64,000 bases of DNA, taken from the NCBI GenBank assembly GCA_017620335.1, contig JAFZQO010000007.1, forward strand, positions 1 through 64,000. Reading direction: 5' to 3'. A program made the position numbers and the translations under genes. Numbering within the stretch: position 1 is the stretch's first letter; every line of letters starts with the position of its first letter. The notes under the pieces are model-generated. The model was not told where the DNA came from. It saw only the letters and a program-made list of their open reading frames with translations, and did not search any database. Positions 50,387-61,614 of the stretch are shown here, piece by piece. Source of the stretch: Bacteroidales bacterium. Its GTDB lineage: Bacteria > Bacteroidota > Bacteroidia > Bacteroidales > UBA932.

Positions 50387-51829
50387 ATGGAGTCCAGGAG
50401 TTACATAGCGATAGACCTGAAGTCGTTCTACGCCTCGGTGGAGTGCGTCGAACGGGGCCTGGATCCGCTGACGACGAACCTCGTCGTCGCGGATGCGTCC
50501 CGTACCGACAAGACTATCTGCCTGGCCGTGTCGCCTTCCCTTAAGGCATACGGGACGGGCGGGCGGCCGCGCCTCTTCGAGGTGGTGCAGAGGGTGGCGG
50601 AGGTCAACGGGGCGCGGCTGCGGGCGGCGCCGGGCCGCCGCTTCGCGCGTCGTTCCAGCGACGACACGGAGCTCCGCTCCGACCCGTCGCTGGAGCTCGG
50701 CTACATCGTCGCCACCCCCAGGATGGCCCTTTACATGCAGGTCAGCAGCCGGATATATTCCATCTACCTCAAATACATCGCTCCGGAGGACATCCAGGTT
50801 TATTCCATCGACGAGGTCTTTATCGACGCCACCGACTATATCCGGACGTACGGCATCTCCGCCCACGACCTGGCAATGAGGATGATACGGGACGTGCTGG
50901 CGGCGACTGGCATTACGGCGACGGCCGGCATCGGCACCAACCTCTACCTGGCCAAGGTGGCCATGGACATTGTCGCTAAGCATTCCGATCCGGACAAGGA
51001 CGGCGTGCGAGTGGCCCGGCTCGACGAAATCGGATACCGTCGCATCCTCTGGGACCATATGCCGTTGACGGACTTCTGGCGGGTGGGCCGTGGCATAGCC
51101 TCGAAGCTCGAGGCGGCGGGCATCCGCACGATGGGCGAACTGGCCCGCCGCTCGCTCGACCCCTCATGGGAGGCCTGGCTCTACAGGCTCTTCGGCGTCA
51201 ATGCAGAACTCCTTATCGACCATGCATGGGGCTGGGAGCCGTGTACCATGGAACTCATCAAGGCCTATCGTCCCATGACCAACAGCCTCAGCTCGGGCCA
51301 GGTCCTATCCGAGCCTTACAGCTTCGCGAAAGCGAGGGTGGTGCTGGGGGAGATGACTGACTCCCTGGTGATGGACCTGGTGGCGAAACGCCTGGTGACC
51401 GACCAGATGGTCATAGAAATAGGTTACGAGCGCGTACGTGACGGATACCGCGGCGAGCAGGTGAAGGACTGGTATGGGCGCACGGTGCCGAAGCCTGCGC
51501 ACGGCAGCGTGAACCTCGGCCGCAGGACTTCGTCCACGCGCCTGGTTTCCGAGGCCGTCCTTGGCCTCTTCGACCGCATCGCGGACCCGTCCCTGCACGT
51601 TCGCCGCCTCAACGTGACGGCGGCGAACGTCACGGCCGAGTCCCGCGAGGGGGAGCAGTTGGAGCTGTTCGGGGAGGACTTCGACACCGAAAAGGAGCGC
51701 CGCCAGCAGGAGGCCATCCTGGAGATCCGCCGCAAATACGGCAGGAATGCCATCCTTAAGGGGATGAACTTCGAGGATGGTGCCACGGCCATAGAGCGGA
51801 ACAAGCAGATAGGAGGGCACAAGGCATGA
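50387..51829 (+). CDS. Y-family translesion DNA polymerase (DinB/UmuC-like)
   Basis: An error-prone polymerase of 480 residues. YIAIDLKSFYASVECVERG near residue 6 has the first catalytic Asp, VYSIDEVFIDATDY near 145 has the Asp-Glu pair, and TATAGIGTNLYLAKVAMDI follows. The thumb HhH region and little-finger domain follow to about 400. A 40-residue insertion (GGRPRLFEVVQRVAEVN to FARRSSDDTELR) lies in the palm, as in the Bacillus UvrX/YqjW-type branch. ATGA overlap with the next gene, a YolD-like protein, is the usual pairing of that branch. Start chosen at 50387 by family N-terminus. Confidence 0.9.
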   Translation: MESRSYIAIDLKSFYASVECVERGLDPLTTNLVVADASRTDKTICLAVSPSLKAYGTGGRPRLFEVVQRVAEVNGARLRAAPGRRFARRSSDDTELRSDPSLELGYIVATPRMALYMQVSSRIYSIYLKYIAPEDIQVYSIDEVFIDATDYIRTYGISAHDLAMRMIRDVLAATGITATAGIGTNLYLAKVAMDIVAKHSDPDKDGVRVARLDEIGYRRILWDHMPLTDFWRVGRGIASKLEAAGIRTMGELARRSLDPSWEAWLYRLFGVNAELLIDHAWGWEPCTMELIKAYRPMTNSLSSGQVLSEPYSFAKARVVLGEMTDSLVMDLVAKRLVTDQMVIEIGYERVRDGYRGEQVKDWYGRTVPKPAHGSVNLGRRTSSTRLVSEAVLGLFDRIADPSLHVRRLNVTAANVTAESREGEQLELFGEDFDTEKERRQQEAILEIRRKYGRNAILKGMNFEDGATAIERNKQIGGHKA

Positions 51830-52224
51830 GCGGGAAGTATGACGACATCATCAACCTGCCGCATCCGGTTTCCAAGAGGTATCCGCGGATGCCCCTGGCG
51901 GAACGTGCGGCCCAGTTCTCTCCGTTCGCCGCGCTGACCGGCTACGATGCGGTCATCCGCGAGACCGCGCGGCTCACCGACCGCCGCGTCGAGCCCGACG
52001 AGTGCCTCAGGCAGGAGCTCGACGCGGCCCTCCGGGACCTCGCCGCGCGGCTTGACAGCCGCCCTGAGGTCCTTGTCACATATTTCCGCAAGGACCCCCG
52101 GAAGGAGGGAGGGGAGTACGTCCACGTTTCCGGCCGTCTGAGGAAGATTGACTCCTATACCCGTTCGCTCGTGCTCGAAGACGGCACCCCCATCCCCGTC
52201 GACGACATCCTCGAACTGTCGTAA
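51826..52224 (+). CDS. YolD-like protein
   Basis: A 132-residue partner of Y-family polymerases. The YolD-like start reads YDDIINLPHPVSKRYPRMPLAERAAQFSPFAALTGYD, followed by a helix and a small beta region (YVHVSGRLRKIDSYTRSLVLEDGTPIPVDDI). In Firmicutes these are encoded beside polymerase V-like genes and are thought to regulate or process them. The ATG overlaps the polymerase stop by four bases, so the two are made together. Confidence 0.86.
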   Translation: MSGKYDDIINLPHPVSKRYPRMPLAERAAQFSPFAALTGYDAVIRETARLTDRRVEPDECLRQELDAALRDLAARLDSRPEVLVTYFRKDPRKEGGEYVHVSGRLRKIDSYTRSLVLEDGTPIPVDDILELS

Positions 52225-52315
52225 AAAGGGTCCCAAGCCTGCAAGTGAGGGGACTTTTGGAAAAATCGTGCTTGTCTTTGGCTGAATAAGGCAAGGGTGG
52301 GGAAGGGTAAATTCT

Positions 52316-52323
52316 TATTTTTG
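52316..52323 (+). promoter_or_regulatory. Promoter of the SusC operon
   Basis: TATTTTTG -7 box 52 bases ahead of the susC ATG. No -33 TTG or regulator site was found. The stretch 52225-52374 is otherwise without features. Confidence 0.5.
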
Positions 52324-52374
52324 CGTTAACGACAAACCAAACAGTATTTACTAACACTAAATTCTCCCACCCTA

Positions 52375-55300
52375 ATGAAAATCAGTAAATTGCTAATGCT
52401 GTGCGTGGCCTTCCTCCTCGCAGGGGCCGGCGTGTACGCGCAGAACATCAAAGTCACGGGAACCGTGACGGATGCCGGCAACGGCGATCCGCTCATCGGT
52501 GCCGCTGTGGTCGTCAAAGGCACGACCGTCGGCACGTCCACCGATCTCGACGGACGTTTCGAGCTCAACGCTCCCGCGGGAGCGACCCTGGAGTTTTCCT
52601 GCATCGGCTATACGTCGAAGGAACTCCCTGCCGCCGCCACCATGAACGTGACGATGGATGTCGACACCCGCTTCCTCGACGAGGTCGTCGTGACCGGTTA
52701 CATGACGGAGAAGAAATCCGACCTGACCGGTTCCGTGGCCGTCGTCAAGATGAAGGAGGTCGCCGACATCCCGACCGGTAACGTCATGACCGCCCTCCAG
52801 GGCCGCGTGGCCGGTATGAACGTCTCCACTGACGGTACTCCGGGCGGTACGAGGACATCTTCCCTCATCCGTGGTACGACCACCATCAACAACTCCTCCC
52901 CGCTGTACGTCATCGACGGAGTCATGACGCGTTCCGACGTCGGAACGATCATCTCCAGCAACGACATCGAGTCCATGCAGGTGCTGAAGGATGCGGCCTC
53001 CGCCGCCATCTACGGCGCCCAGGCTGCGAACGGCGTTATCATCATCACCACCAAGCGCGCCCAGGAAGGCCAGATCCGCGTCGACTTCCAGAGCTCACTC
53101 ACCCTCCAGACGGTCCAGCAGGGAATTCCCCTGATGAACGCACAGCAGTGGGGTGAAGTGTACTGGGCCGCCTACAAGAACGACTTCGGCGTAACGCCGA
53201 AATCCACGGTCTACGGCGACGGCGCTAACGCTGTGCTGCAGCTCGGCAAGCCTTACTGGACCGACCCGAACAACCCGGACCTGAAGATGCTCGTCTCGGA
53301 TACCGACTGGTTCAAGGAGTCCTACCACAGCGCGCTCATGCAGAACTACAGCCTCTCCATCTCCAAGGGAACGAAAGACCATGTCTCCTCGCTGAGCTTC
53401 AACGTCCTGGACCAGGACGGTACGCTCCGCAACTCCGACTACCTGTCCTTCGGCACCCGATACAACACTGAGTACCGCTTCTTCGACAACCGCCTGAGGA
53501 TTGGCGAGTCCGTAAACCTGACCTACTGGACCCAGCACAAGAAACCGGACGGATACGAGTCCATCGAGCGCCAGATCATCGCCCAGCATCCCGCCCAGGC
53601 CATCTACGCCACCGACGGTACTTATGCAGGCGCTGAAATGGACCTCCTCGGCTCACGCCAGAACCCGATCCGCTACATCGACAACGAGGCCAACAACATC
53701 TACAAGAGCTGGCGCATTTTCGGCAACGCCTACGCTGAGGTCGTTCCCATCAAGAACCTTACGTTACGCACCACCTTCGGCGTCAACTACAACCCGAACT
53801 ACCAGAATATCCTGACCCCGGCGTGGGACGAGCACGTGCGTTCCTACTCCGAGACCTCCCTGGACGTAACACAGACTGACAACCTCGAGTGGGTCTGGAC
53901 CAACACGGCACAGTACAACCTCAACAGCGGCATCCACGCCCTGACGGTCCTCCTCGGAACCGAGGCCAAGAAGAACCGCACCGACGTCACTACGGCCACC
54001 GGTACGGGCTTCGGCATGACGAACCGCGACTACGTATATATTTCACGCGCGGAAGGCACGAAGACCGCGAACAACTCGGCCAACATCTATGCAATGACCT
54101 CCTACTTCGGCAAGGTGAACTACACTCTCGCCGAGAAGTACCTGTTCTCCGCCACGGTCCGCCGCGACGCCTCTTCCCGCTTCGGCAAGGAGAACAACTC
54201 CGGTATCTTCCCTTCCGCCTCCATCGGCTGGAGGGTCAACAAGGAGAACTTCCTGGCAGACGCAGGCTGGCTGTCCGACCTCAAGCTCCGCGCTTCCTGG
54301 GGTATCAACGGTAACGACCAGATCAACAACACCGCCACGTACAGCCTGTATGACGTCAATATCTACAACAGTACGTACAACCTGAGCGGAGACGACAGGA
54401 CCCTTTCCTACGGCGCCATCCGCAGCCAGACCGGAAACTCCAACCTCCGTTGGGAGCAGACCGAGCAGTGGAACGTGGGCTTCGACGCCGGCTTCTTCAA
54501 CAACCGCCTGTCCATCACCTTCGACGCCTACACCAAGAACACCACGGGCATGCTCTACATGCTGTCCCTGCCGGCCATCTACGGTGAAGGTGCATCCTCC
54601 TACCAGAACTGCGCCTCGATGAACAACAAGGGTATCGAGGTGATCGCCTCCTGGCGCAACACGGTCGGTGATTTCAGCTATGAGTTCTCCGGCAACGCCA
54701 CGCTGCAGAAGAACGCCATCACCGACCTCCCGGAGGAAATCTACTGGACCTTCGGCTGCGGTAACGCCAACGCTAACGTTACCAACGTCGGCCTTCCTTA
54801 CGGCGGCCGCGTGGGTTACGTGACCGACGGCGTCTTCCACACCCAGAAGGAGGTCGATGAGTACATGGCCAAGTACACCGTGTCCGGCCGCGCTCCGGGC
54901 GTCGGACGTATCAAGTACGTGGATGTCAACGGTGACAACATCATCGACGCAAAGGACCAGCAGTTCATCGGCAGCGACCTTCCTAAGGTGCAGTTCGGTC
55001 TGAACTTCAACGCCGCGTGGAAGGGCTTCGACCTGGCCATGTTCTTCAACGGCATGGTACGTGACGTCTACAACACCTCCAAGCTCTACACCGACTTCTT
55101 CCCGCTCGGCGAGGGTCTCGGCAACCATTCCACCCGTCTCGTCGATGCTATGAACGCCTATTACGAGTACGAGAAGACCGGCACCTACGACTGCAAGTAC
55201 GCCGCTCCCACCACCATCAACTCGAACAACGAGAACCAGACTTCCACCTGGTATGTGGAGGACGGCTCATACATCCGCCTGAAGAACATCGTCCTCGGCT

Positions 55301-55473
55301 ACTCGCTCCCGGCCGACACGCTCCGCTCGGTCAAGCTCCGCTCCGCGCGCGTCTTCATCCAGGGTCAGAACCTGCTGACCTTCACCAAGTACACCGGACC
55401 CGATCCGGAGGCGACCGGATATCCGTATCCGTTCGGCAAGAACTTCGTCCTTGGTCTGAACATCGGTTTCTAG
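52375..55473 (+). CDS. SusC/RagA-family TonB-dependent outer-membrane transporter
   Basis: A 1032-residue outer-membrane barrel that imports oligosaccharides. Signal peptide to about residue 22 (AGAGVYAQ), then a carboxypeptidase-like region (about 25-100, VTGTVTDAGNGDPLIGAAVV), a TonB-box-like DEVVVTGY near 103, and the plug (LQGRVAGMNV, SPLYVIDGV). Later barrel motifs such as YVEDGSYIRLKNIVLGYSLP and the closing FVLGLNIGF are typical. It is followed by a SusD gene 24 bases later, so this is a polysaccharide-utilization pair, here in one operon with GH13 and esterase genes. Confidence 0.95.
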   Translation: MKISKLLMLCVAFLLAGAGVYAQNIKVTGTVTDAGNGDPLIGAAVVVKGTTVGTSTDLDGRFELNAPAGATLEFSCIGYTSKELPAAATMNVTMDVDTRFLDEVVVTGYMTEKKSDLTGSVAVVKMKEVADIPTGNVMTALQGRVAGMNVSTDGTPGGTRTSSLIRGTTTINNSSPLYVIDGVMTRSDVGTIISSNDIESMQVLKDAASAAIYGAQAANGVIIITTKRAQEGQIRVDFQSSLTLQTVQQGIPLMNAQQWGEVYWAAYKNDFGVTPKSTVYGDGANAVLQLGKPYWTDPNNPDLKMLVSDTDWFKESYHSALMQNYSLSISKGTKDHVSSLSFNVLDQDGTLRNSDYLSFGTRYNTEYRFFDNRLRIGESVNLTYWTQHKKPDGYESIERQIIAQHPAQAIYATDGTYAGAEMDLLGSRQNPIRYIDNEANNIYKSWRIFGNAYAEVVPIKNLTLRTTFGVNYNPNYQNILTPAWDEHVRSYSETSLDVTQTDNLEWVWTNTAQYNLNSGIHALTVLLGTEAKKNRTDVTTATGTGFGMTNRDYVYISRAEGTKTANNSANIYAMTSYFGKVNYTLAEKYLFSATVRRDASSRFGKENNSGIFPSASIGWRVNKENFLADAGWLSDLKLRASWGINGNDQINNTATYSLYDVNIYNSTYNLSGDDRTLSYGAIRSQTGNSNLRWEQTEQWNVGFDAGFFNNRLSITFDAYTKNTTGMLYMLSLPAIYGEGASSYQNCASMNNKGIEVIASWRNTVGDFSYEFSGNATLQKNAITDLPEEIYWTFGCGNANANVTNVGLPYGGRVGYVTDGVFHTQKEVDEYMAKYTVSGRAPGVGRIKYVDVNGDNIIDAKDQQFIGSDLPKVQFGLNFNAAWKGFDLAMFFNGMVRDVYNTSKLYTDFFPLGEGLGNHSTRLVDAMNAYYEYEKTGTYDCKYAAPTTINSNNENQTSTWYVEDGSYIRLKNIVLGYSLPADTLRSVKLRSARVFIQGQNLLTFTKYTGPDPEATGYPYPFGKNFVLGLNIGF

Positions 55474-55497
55474 TCTAACCATTAATCACTGACGTAT

Positions 55498-57330
55498 ATG
55501 AAAATCAAGAATATACTTTTAAGTGTCGTCTGCTGCGCGGCCCTGGTCGCCTGTAATGAGAAGGAATTCCTCGACCTGCCTCCGCAGGCGTCGCTGGACA
55601 ACGCTTCCCTGACCACGAGCGAAGGTATCAGTTACCTGATCAATGCCGCCTATGCGGCGCTGGCCGGTCCGAACGTCACGTTCGGCGCCATGTCCTCCCC
55701 GGTGAACCACTGGATCGAGGGTGAACTCCACTCCGACAACGCCTACAAGGGCGGCGGCGGTCCTTCCGACAATACCAACATGCACATGATCGAGACCAAC
55801 GCGATCGATGCGAGCCACGGCCTCCTGAACGGCTGGTGGCAGGCCCTGTACCAGTCCATCCGGCGCACCAACATGGCGCTGAACGCCCTGGACGACCTGG
55901 ACCCTGCCGATGTCCCCGAGCTGGAGTACCTGAAGGCTGAGATGCGCGTCCTCCGCGCCCACTACTACTTCGAGCTGAGCCGTCATTTCAACAAGATCGC
56001 CTGGATCGACGACAAGACTCCCGAGGATGAGTACAGCACGACCCGCAATGACGTGTACTCCCGCGACGAGATCCTCGGCATGATTGCCAAGGACATGGAG
56101 GAGGCCGGCCAGATCCTGCCCGATTCCTTCCAGGACCTGGGCCGTATCAACAAGTGGGTGGCCAAGGCCTATGCCGCCAAGGTGTACCTCTATAAGGCCT
56201 ATCGCCAGAATCCTTCCAACAACGCCGTGACCGGCATCGACCAGGCCGACCTCCAGAAGGTGGTCTCCCTGACCGGCGAGGTCATCAACTCCGGCAAGTA
56301 CGGCCTGTTCGACGATTTCCAGCAGCTCGACATCGTCGAGTACGAGAACGGCAAGGAGTCCATCTTCGCGGTTCAGTACTCCATGAACGACGGCGCCACC
56401 CTGTCCCTGCCCTGGGCCTACAGCGCCATCGGACACGTCAACTGGAGCGCCCTGCTGAACACCCCGAAGGGCCCGTACAACGGTGACAACTTCTTCTGGG
56501 CCAGCCAGGACCTCGTCAACGCGTTCAAGACCGTGAACGGCCTGCCGATGCTTGACGGCTCCTTCCAGAACGAGGACTATGACGTGGTCGTCGAGACAGT
56601 CAACGGCGACACCAAGACCTACACCAACACGCAGATCGACCACCCTGTGGATCCCCGTCTGGACTTCATCGTCGGCCGTCTGAACGTCCGTTGGAAGACC
56701 TATGAGGTGGAGCCCGTCACCGAGACCTGGTACCGCGATTTCAACTCCTATGGCTACCATATCATCAAGCGCTTCCTCGTATCCCCGGATTCCGGCCACC
56801 TGGCCACCACTTATCCTTGGGGCAACTCCGGCCTTAACTACCAGATCATCCGTTACGCCAGCGTCCTGCTGTGGCGTGCCGAGGCCATGGTCGAGCTGGG
56901 CCAGCTGGACGAGGCCCGCGAACTGGTCAACCAGATCCGCCGCCGCGCCAAGAACAGCCCGTACGTGACCGCATGGGCGGACAAGACGAGGTTCCCTCAG
57001 GCCGTGGATATCGACGGCTATGCGGCCAAGTATGAGATCGAGGAGTATCCTGCCGCCGGCTGGACGCAGGACTATGCCCGCAAGGCCGTCCGCTTCGAGA
57101 CCCGTCTCGAGCTGGCACTCGAGGGCGAGCGCTTCTTCGACCTGGTCCGCTGGGGCGTCATGGCTGACACGATGAACCGCTTCGTCGAAGTCGAGAAGGG
57201 CAAGCGCGTGTACTACGAGGGCGTGTCCTTCAAGGCCGGCCGCGACGAGTACTTCCCGATTCCCGTCACGCAGTACAACCTCACCGGCGGTACTTACGTG
57301 CAGAACCCGGGCTACGCCGCCTTCAATTAG
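55498..57330 (+). CDS. RagB/SusD-family glycan-binding lipoprotein
   Basis: Surface lipoprotein of 610 residues that caps SusC and captures glycans. Lipobox LVAC lies near residue 19 (MKIKNILLSVVCCAALVAC). Tetratricopeptide-like SusD features include GWWQALYQSIRRTNMALNAL near 110, RVLRAHYYFELSRHFNKI near 155 and YASVLLWRAEAMVELGQL near 450, and the closing RFFDLVRWG. The substrate is unknown; the neighbouring GH13 gene suggests an alpha-glucan, which remains inference. Confidence 0.94.
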   Translation: MKIKNILLSVVCCAALVACNEKEFLDLPPQASLDNASLTTSEGISYLINAAYAALAGPNVTFGAMSSPVNHWIEGELHSDNAYKGGGGPSDNTNMHMIETNAIDASHGLLNGWWQALYQSIRRTNMALNALDDLDPADVPELEYLKAEMRVLRAHYYFELSRHFNKIAWIDDKTPEDEYSTTRNDVYSRDEILGMIAKDMEEAGQILPDSFQDLGRINKWVAKAYAAKVYLYKAYRQNPSNNAVTGIDQADLQKVVSLTGEVINSGKYGLFDDFQQLDIVEYENGKESIFAVQYSMNDGATLSLPWAYSAIGHVNWSALLNTPKGPYNGDNFFWASQDLVNAFKTVNGLPMLDGSFQNEDYDVVVETVNGDTKTYTNTQIDHPVDPRLDFIVGRLNVRWKTYEVEPVTETWYRDFNSYGYHIIKRFLVSPDSGHLATTYPWGNSGLNYQIIRYASVLLWRAEAMVELGQLDEARELVNQIRRRAKNSPYVTAWADKTRFPQAVDIDGYAAKYEIEEYPAAGWTQDYARKAVRFETRLELALEGERFFDLVRWGVMADTMNRFVEVEKGKRVYYEGVSFKAGRDEYFPIPVTQYNLTGGTYVQNPGYAAFN

Positions 57331-57339
57331 TCCGACCGC

Positions 57340-58215
57340 ATGAAAAGGGTCCTAGTATCCCTTTCCCTGCTGTTCCTCGTGGCCCTGGGCTTGTCTGCCC
57401 AGGGCCGCCGGGGACCGCAGATCGACACTGTCAGGCTCTGGCCGGACGGTGCGCCCAACGCATTCGAGATTCCCGGACCGGAATCCGGATTCATGGTCTT
57501 CGGAGCAAAGAACTACGAGCTGGCCATGATGGAGGTGTATCCTGCGCGCGAGCCCAACGGACTGTGCGTCATCATGTGCCCCGGCGGAGCCTATGTCATG
57601 GAGTCGCAGACCCATGAGGGAAGGGATCTCCACGATTGGTTCAACGCCCGGGGGATCACATACTGCATGTTGCAGTACCGTCTCCCGGTCGGCCACCACG
57701 AGGTCCCGCTGAGTGACCTCCAGCAGGCCATACGCATCATGCGGAGCCGCACGGATCTGGGCATCACCAAGGTCGGCGTCATGGGCAACTCCGCCGGCGG
57801 ACATCTCGCCGCCTGCGGCGCGACCATGTTCGTCGACAGTGAAACGCGCCCTGATTTCCAGATACTCATGTATCCCGTCATTACGATGGAGACGGAGCTG
57901 ACGAACATGATGTCCCGCGACGCGCTTCTGGGCAAGGAGCCTCCGCAGGCCCTGATAGACAAGTACAGCTGCGAGAAGAATGTGACGGCGGACACGCCGC
58001 CTGCCTTCATCGTGTTGTGTTCCGACGACACCGTCGTCGTCCCGCAGAACAGCCTGATGTACTATGAACAACTGATCGCGAACAAGGTGTCCGCCACCCT
58101 GCATATCTACCCCTACGGGGGCCATGGCTGGGGATGGCAGGACTCCATGGTTTTCAAGGAAAGCTGGGTCTCCGCCATGGAGGACTGGCTGCGTCTCGTC
58201 GTCGGGAAACTGTGA
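57340..58215 (+). CDS. Secreted alpha/beta-hydrolase, esterase-like (BD-FAE type)
   Basis: An esterase-like protein of 291 residues with a signal peptide ending near residue 21 (LGLSAQG). CVIMCPGGAYVMES near 72 is the oxyanion-hole HGG-equivalent region, GVMGNSAGGHLAACGA near 150 holds the nucleophile Ser (GxSxG), and IYPYGGHGWGW near 265 the catalytic His, with an Asp in CSDDTVVV between. This fits carbohydrate esterases that remove acetyl or feruloyl groups. Nine bases after the susD stop, so part of the same operon. Confidence 0.87.
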   Translation: MKRVLVSLSLLFLVALGLSAQGRRGPQIDTVRLWPDGAPNAFEIPGPESGFMVFGAKNYELAMMEVYPAREPNGLCVIMCPGGAYVMESQTHEGRDLHDWFNARGITYCMLQYRLPVGHHEVPLSDLQQAIRIMRSRTDLGITKVGVMGNSAGGHLAACGATMFVDSETRPDFQILMYPVITMETELTNMMSRDALLGKEPPQALIDKYSCEKNVTADTPPAFIVLCSDDTVVVPQNSLMYYEQLIANKVSATLHIYPYGGHGWGWQDSMVFKESWVSAMEDWLRLVVGKL

Positions 58216-58264
58216 TGTCCGGATGTTCCTTTGACTGTAAACAATTACTAACAAAAGAAATAGC

Positions 58265-60001
58265 ATGAAGAAAATACTGGCAATCGCACTTGCGTGCGTG
58301 CTCCTTGCCCCCGGCATGTCCGCTCAGAAGAAATCTCAGCCGTCCTGGCTGAGCGACGCCGTCTTCTACCAGATCTATCCCTCGTCCTTCCAGGACAGCG
58401 ACGGCGACGGTTACGGCGACCTTCAGGGTATCATCTCCCGCCTGGACTACATCAAGTCCATCGGGGTCACGGCCATCTGGCTCAACCCGGTCTATGTGTC
58501 GGGCTGGACGGACGGCGGTTACGATATCATCGACTATTACCGCGTGGACAAGCGTTTCGGCGACAATGACGACCTGGTGGAATTGATTGCGGAAGCCCAC
58601 GCACGCGGCATCAAGGTGGTCATGGACCTGGTGGCCGGACATTCTTCCGACCAGTGTGAATGGTTCCTCCAGTCCAAGGAAGGCGCGGACCTGCGCTATT
58701 CCGACTACTATATCTGGCCTACTTTCAAGCCTGAGGAGCCGGCGCAGACCGGTCCTATGGACTATGCCGCGCTGATGAACTCCAGCGCCAGCCTCATCCG
58801 CAAGTTCGTGGCTACGGACGCCCCCCGCGGGCCTTTCTATGTAAAGAACTTCTTCGACACCCAGCCGGCCCTGAACTTCGGTTTCGCCGATCCCGATCCG
58901 GAACATCCCTGGGAGCAGGCGGTTGATGCGCCGGGGCCCAAGGCCATGCGCCGTGAGATCAAGAACATCATGTCGTTCTGGATGGACAAGGGCGTGGACG
59001 GCTTCCGCGTGGACATGGCTGCGAGCCTCGTGAAGAACGACTTCGACAAGTCCGCCACCATCAAGCTCTGGAAGGAGGATTTCACGAAGTGGTTCGACGA
59101 GGAGTACCCCGAGGGCATCCTGATCGCCGAGTGGTTCAACCCCGCGCAGTCAGTGGCGGCGGCGAACTTCGACCTCGACTTCTTCTGCCACGACGGGCAG
59201 TACAACTACTCCACGCTGTTCTTCTACGGCCGCAGGGGCTTCGGTCCCGCCGCCAGCGCCACACCGGCCGCGCCGTACTTCGACAAGTCCGGTACCGGTG
59301 AGCTGAAGGTCTGGTATGACCTCTATACCTATCAGTATGATGCGGTAAAGGGCAACGGCTATGTCTGCATGCCTTCAGGAAACCACGACTTCAACCGTGT
59401 CTGCACCGATGGCCGCACCACTCCCGAGGAGCTCAAGGTGGCCATGACCTTCTTCCTGACCATGCCCGGAGTGCCGTTCCTGTTCTACGGCGACGAGATA
59501 GGACTGAAGCAGAATCCCAACGCCCCGTCGACCGACGGCTCTGGAGGCCGCGCCGGCTGCCGCATCCCCATGCTTTGGGACGGCACCGCCAACGGCGGCT
59601 TCTCCACCTGCCCCATCGAGAAGGTATATATCCCGCAGGATCCCGACCCTGACCGCATGACGGTGGAGAAGGAGGAGAACGACCCCGCGTCGCTGCTGAA
59701 CTACGTCCGCTCGATGCTTGCCCTCCGCAAGGAGGTGAAGGCGCTCGGCGCCGACGCCGGATGGCGTCTTGTCAGCAGCCTGGACCAGCCTTATCCCATG
59801 GTCTATGAGCGCAAGCTCGGAAACGAGCGCTGCTATGTCGTGCTGAATCCTTCCGGCAAGGCCGTGACGGTCACGCTCCCTACTGAGCCTTCCGCTCCGG
59901 AACTCATCGCGGGCAGCTACAAGAAGTGCACTTACAAGCAGACGAAGAAGGGCGATGTCATCAATATCTCCCCGATATCCGCCGCCGTCTTCAAATTCTA
60001 A
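58265..60001 (+). CDS. GH13 alpha-amylase-family glycoside hydrolase
   Basis: A secreted enzyme of 578 residues. After a signal peptide (to about residue 20) the barrel begins VFYQIYPSSFQDSDGDGYGDL. Catalytic residues are visible in order: nucleophile Asp in GFRVDMAASL near 245, acid Glu in ILIAEWFNPA near 280, and Asp in PSGNHDFNR near 370. GSDG/PSTDGSGGRAG near 420 and a C-terminal beta domain (505-578) follow. This places it in GH13, likely on alpha-1,4/1,6-glucans. It is 49 bases after the esterase gene. Confidence 0.93.
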   Translation: MKKILAIALACVLLAPGMSAQKKSQPSWLSDAVFYQIYPSSFQDSDGDGYGDLQGIISRLDYIKSIGVTAIWLNPVYVSGWTDGGYDIIDYYRVDKRFGDNDDLVELIAEAHARGIKVVMDLVAGHSSDQCEWFLQSKEGADLRYSDYYIWPTFKPEEPAQTGPMDYAALMNSSASLIRKFVATDAPRGPFYVKNFFDTQPALNFGFADPDPEHPWEQAVDAPGPKAMRREIKNIMSFWMDKGVDGFRVDMAASLVKNDFDKSATIKLWKEDFTKWFDEEYPEGILIAEWFNPAQSVAAANFDLDFFCHDGQYNYSTLFFYGRRGFGPAASATPAAPYFDKSGTGELKVWYDLYTYQYDAVKGNGYVCMPSGNHDFNRVCTDGRTTPEELKVAMTFFLTMPGVPFLFYGDEIGLKQNPNAPSTDGSGGRAGCRIPMLWDGTANGGFSTCPIEKVYIPQDPDPDRMTVEKEENDPASLLNYVRSMLALRKEVKALGADAGWRLVSSLDQPYPMVYERKLGNERCYVVLNPSGKAVTVTLPTEPSAPELIAGSYKKCTYKQTKKGDVINISPISAAVFKF

Positions 60002-61387
<1,386 letters not shown>

Positions 61388-61437
61388 CCGCTCCTCGGCG
61401 GGCTTCCCGCCGGATGATCATTGCTAAAACCTACACC

Positions 61438-61467
61438 CCGGGGCCTGTCACGGCCCCGGTTTTTTTG
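61438..61467 (+). terminator. Terminator of the Sus-type operon
   Basis: Stem CCGGGGCC (61438-61445) with GGCCCCGG (61452-61459), then a run of seven or eight Ts. Strong rightward terminator. Confidence 0.88.
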
Positions 61468-61480
61468 CCCGCACCCCTGC

Positions 61481-61558
61481 ATCCTTCTACCGCCGGTCGA
61501 AGGATACCGCCCTTTCAGGCAAAAACGGCCACATCCTTCTACCACAGGTCGAAGGATA
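61481..61558. repeat. Two copies of a 26-base imperfect palindrome
   Basis: Copies at 61481-61506 and 61533-61558, each with ATCCTTC at one end and GAAGGAT at the other and a middle that differs by three bases. They sit between the terminator and the TSCPD gene. They may be an operator pair or a small dispersed repeat. Confidence 0.6.
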
Positions 61559-61614
61559 ACGTCTTTCGGGAGAAAAAACGTATATTAGCGGTTGGAACAT
61601 AAAAAAGGACAGTC

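Noticed and set aside
52401-55482. Long opposite-strand frames under susC and susD (for example 54043-55128)
   Set aside because: GC-rich coding genes give long antisense frames; these are Val/Gly/Asp-rich with no domain and no promoter.
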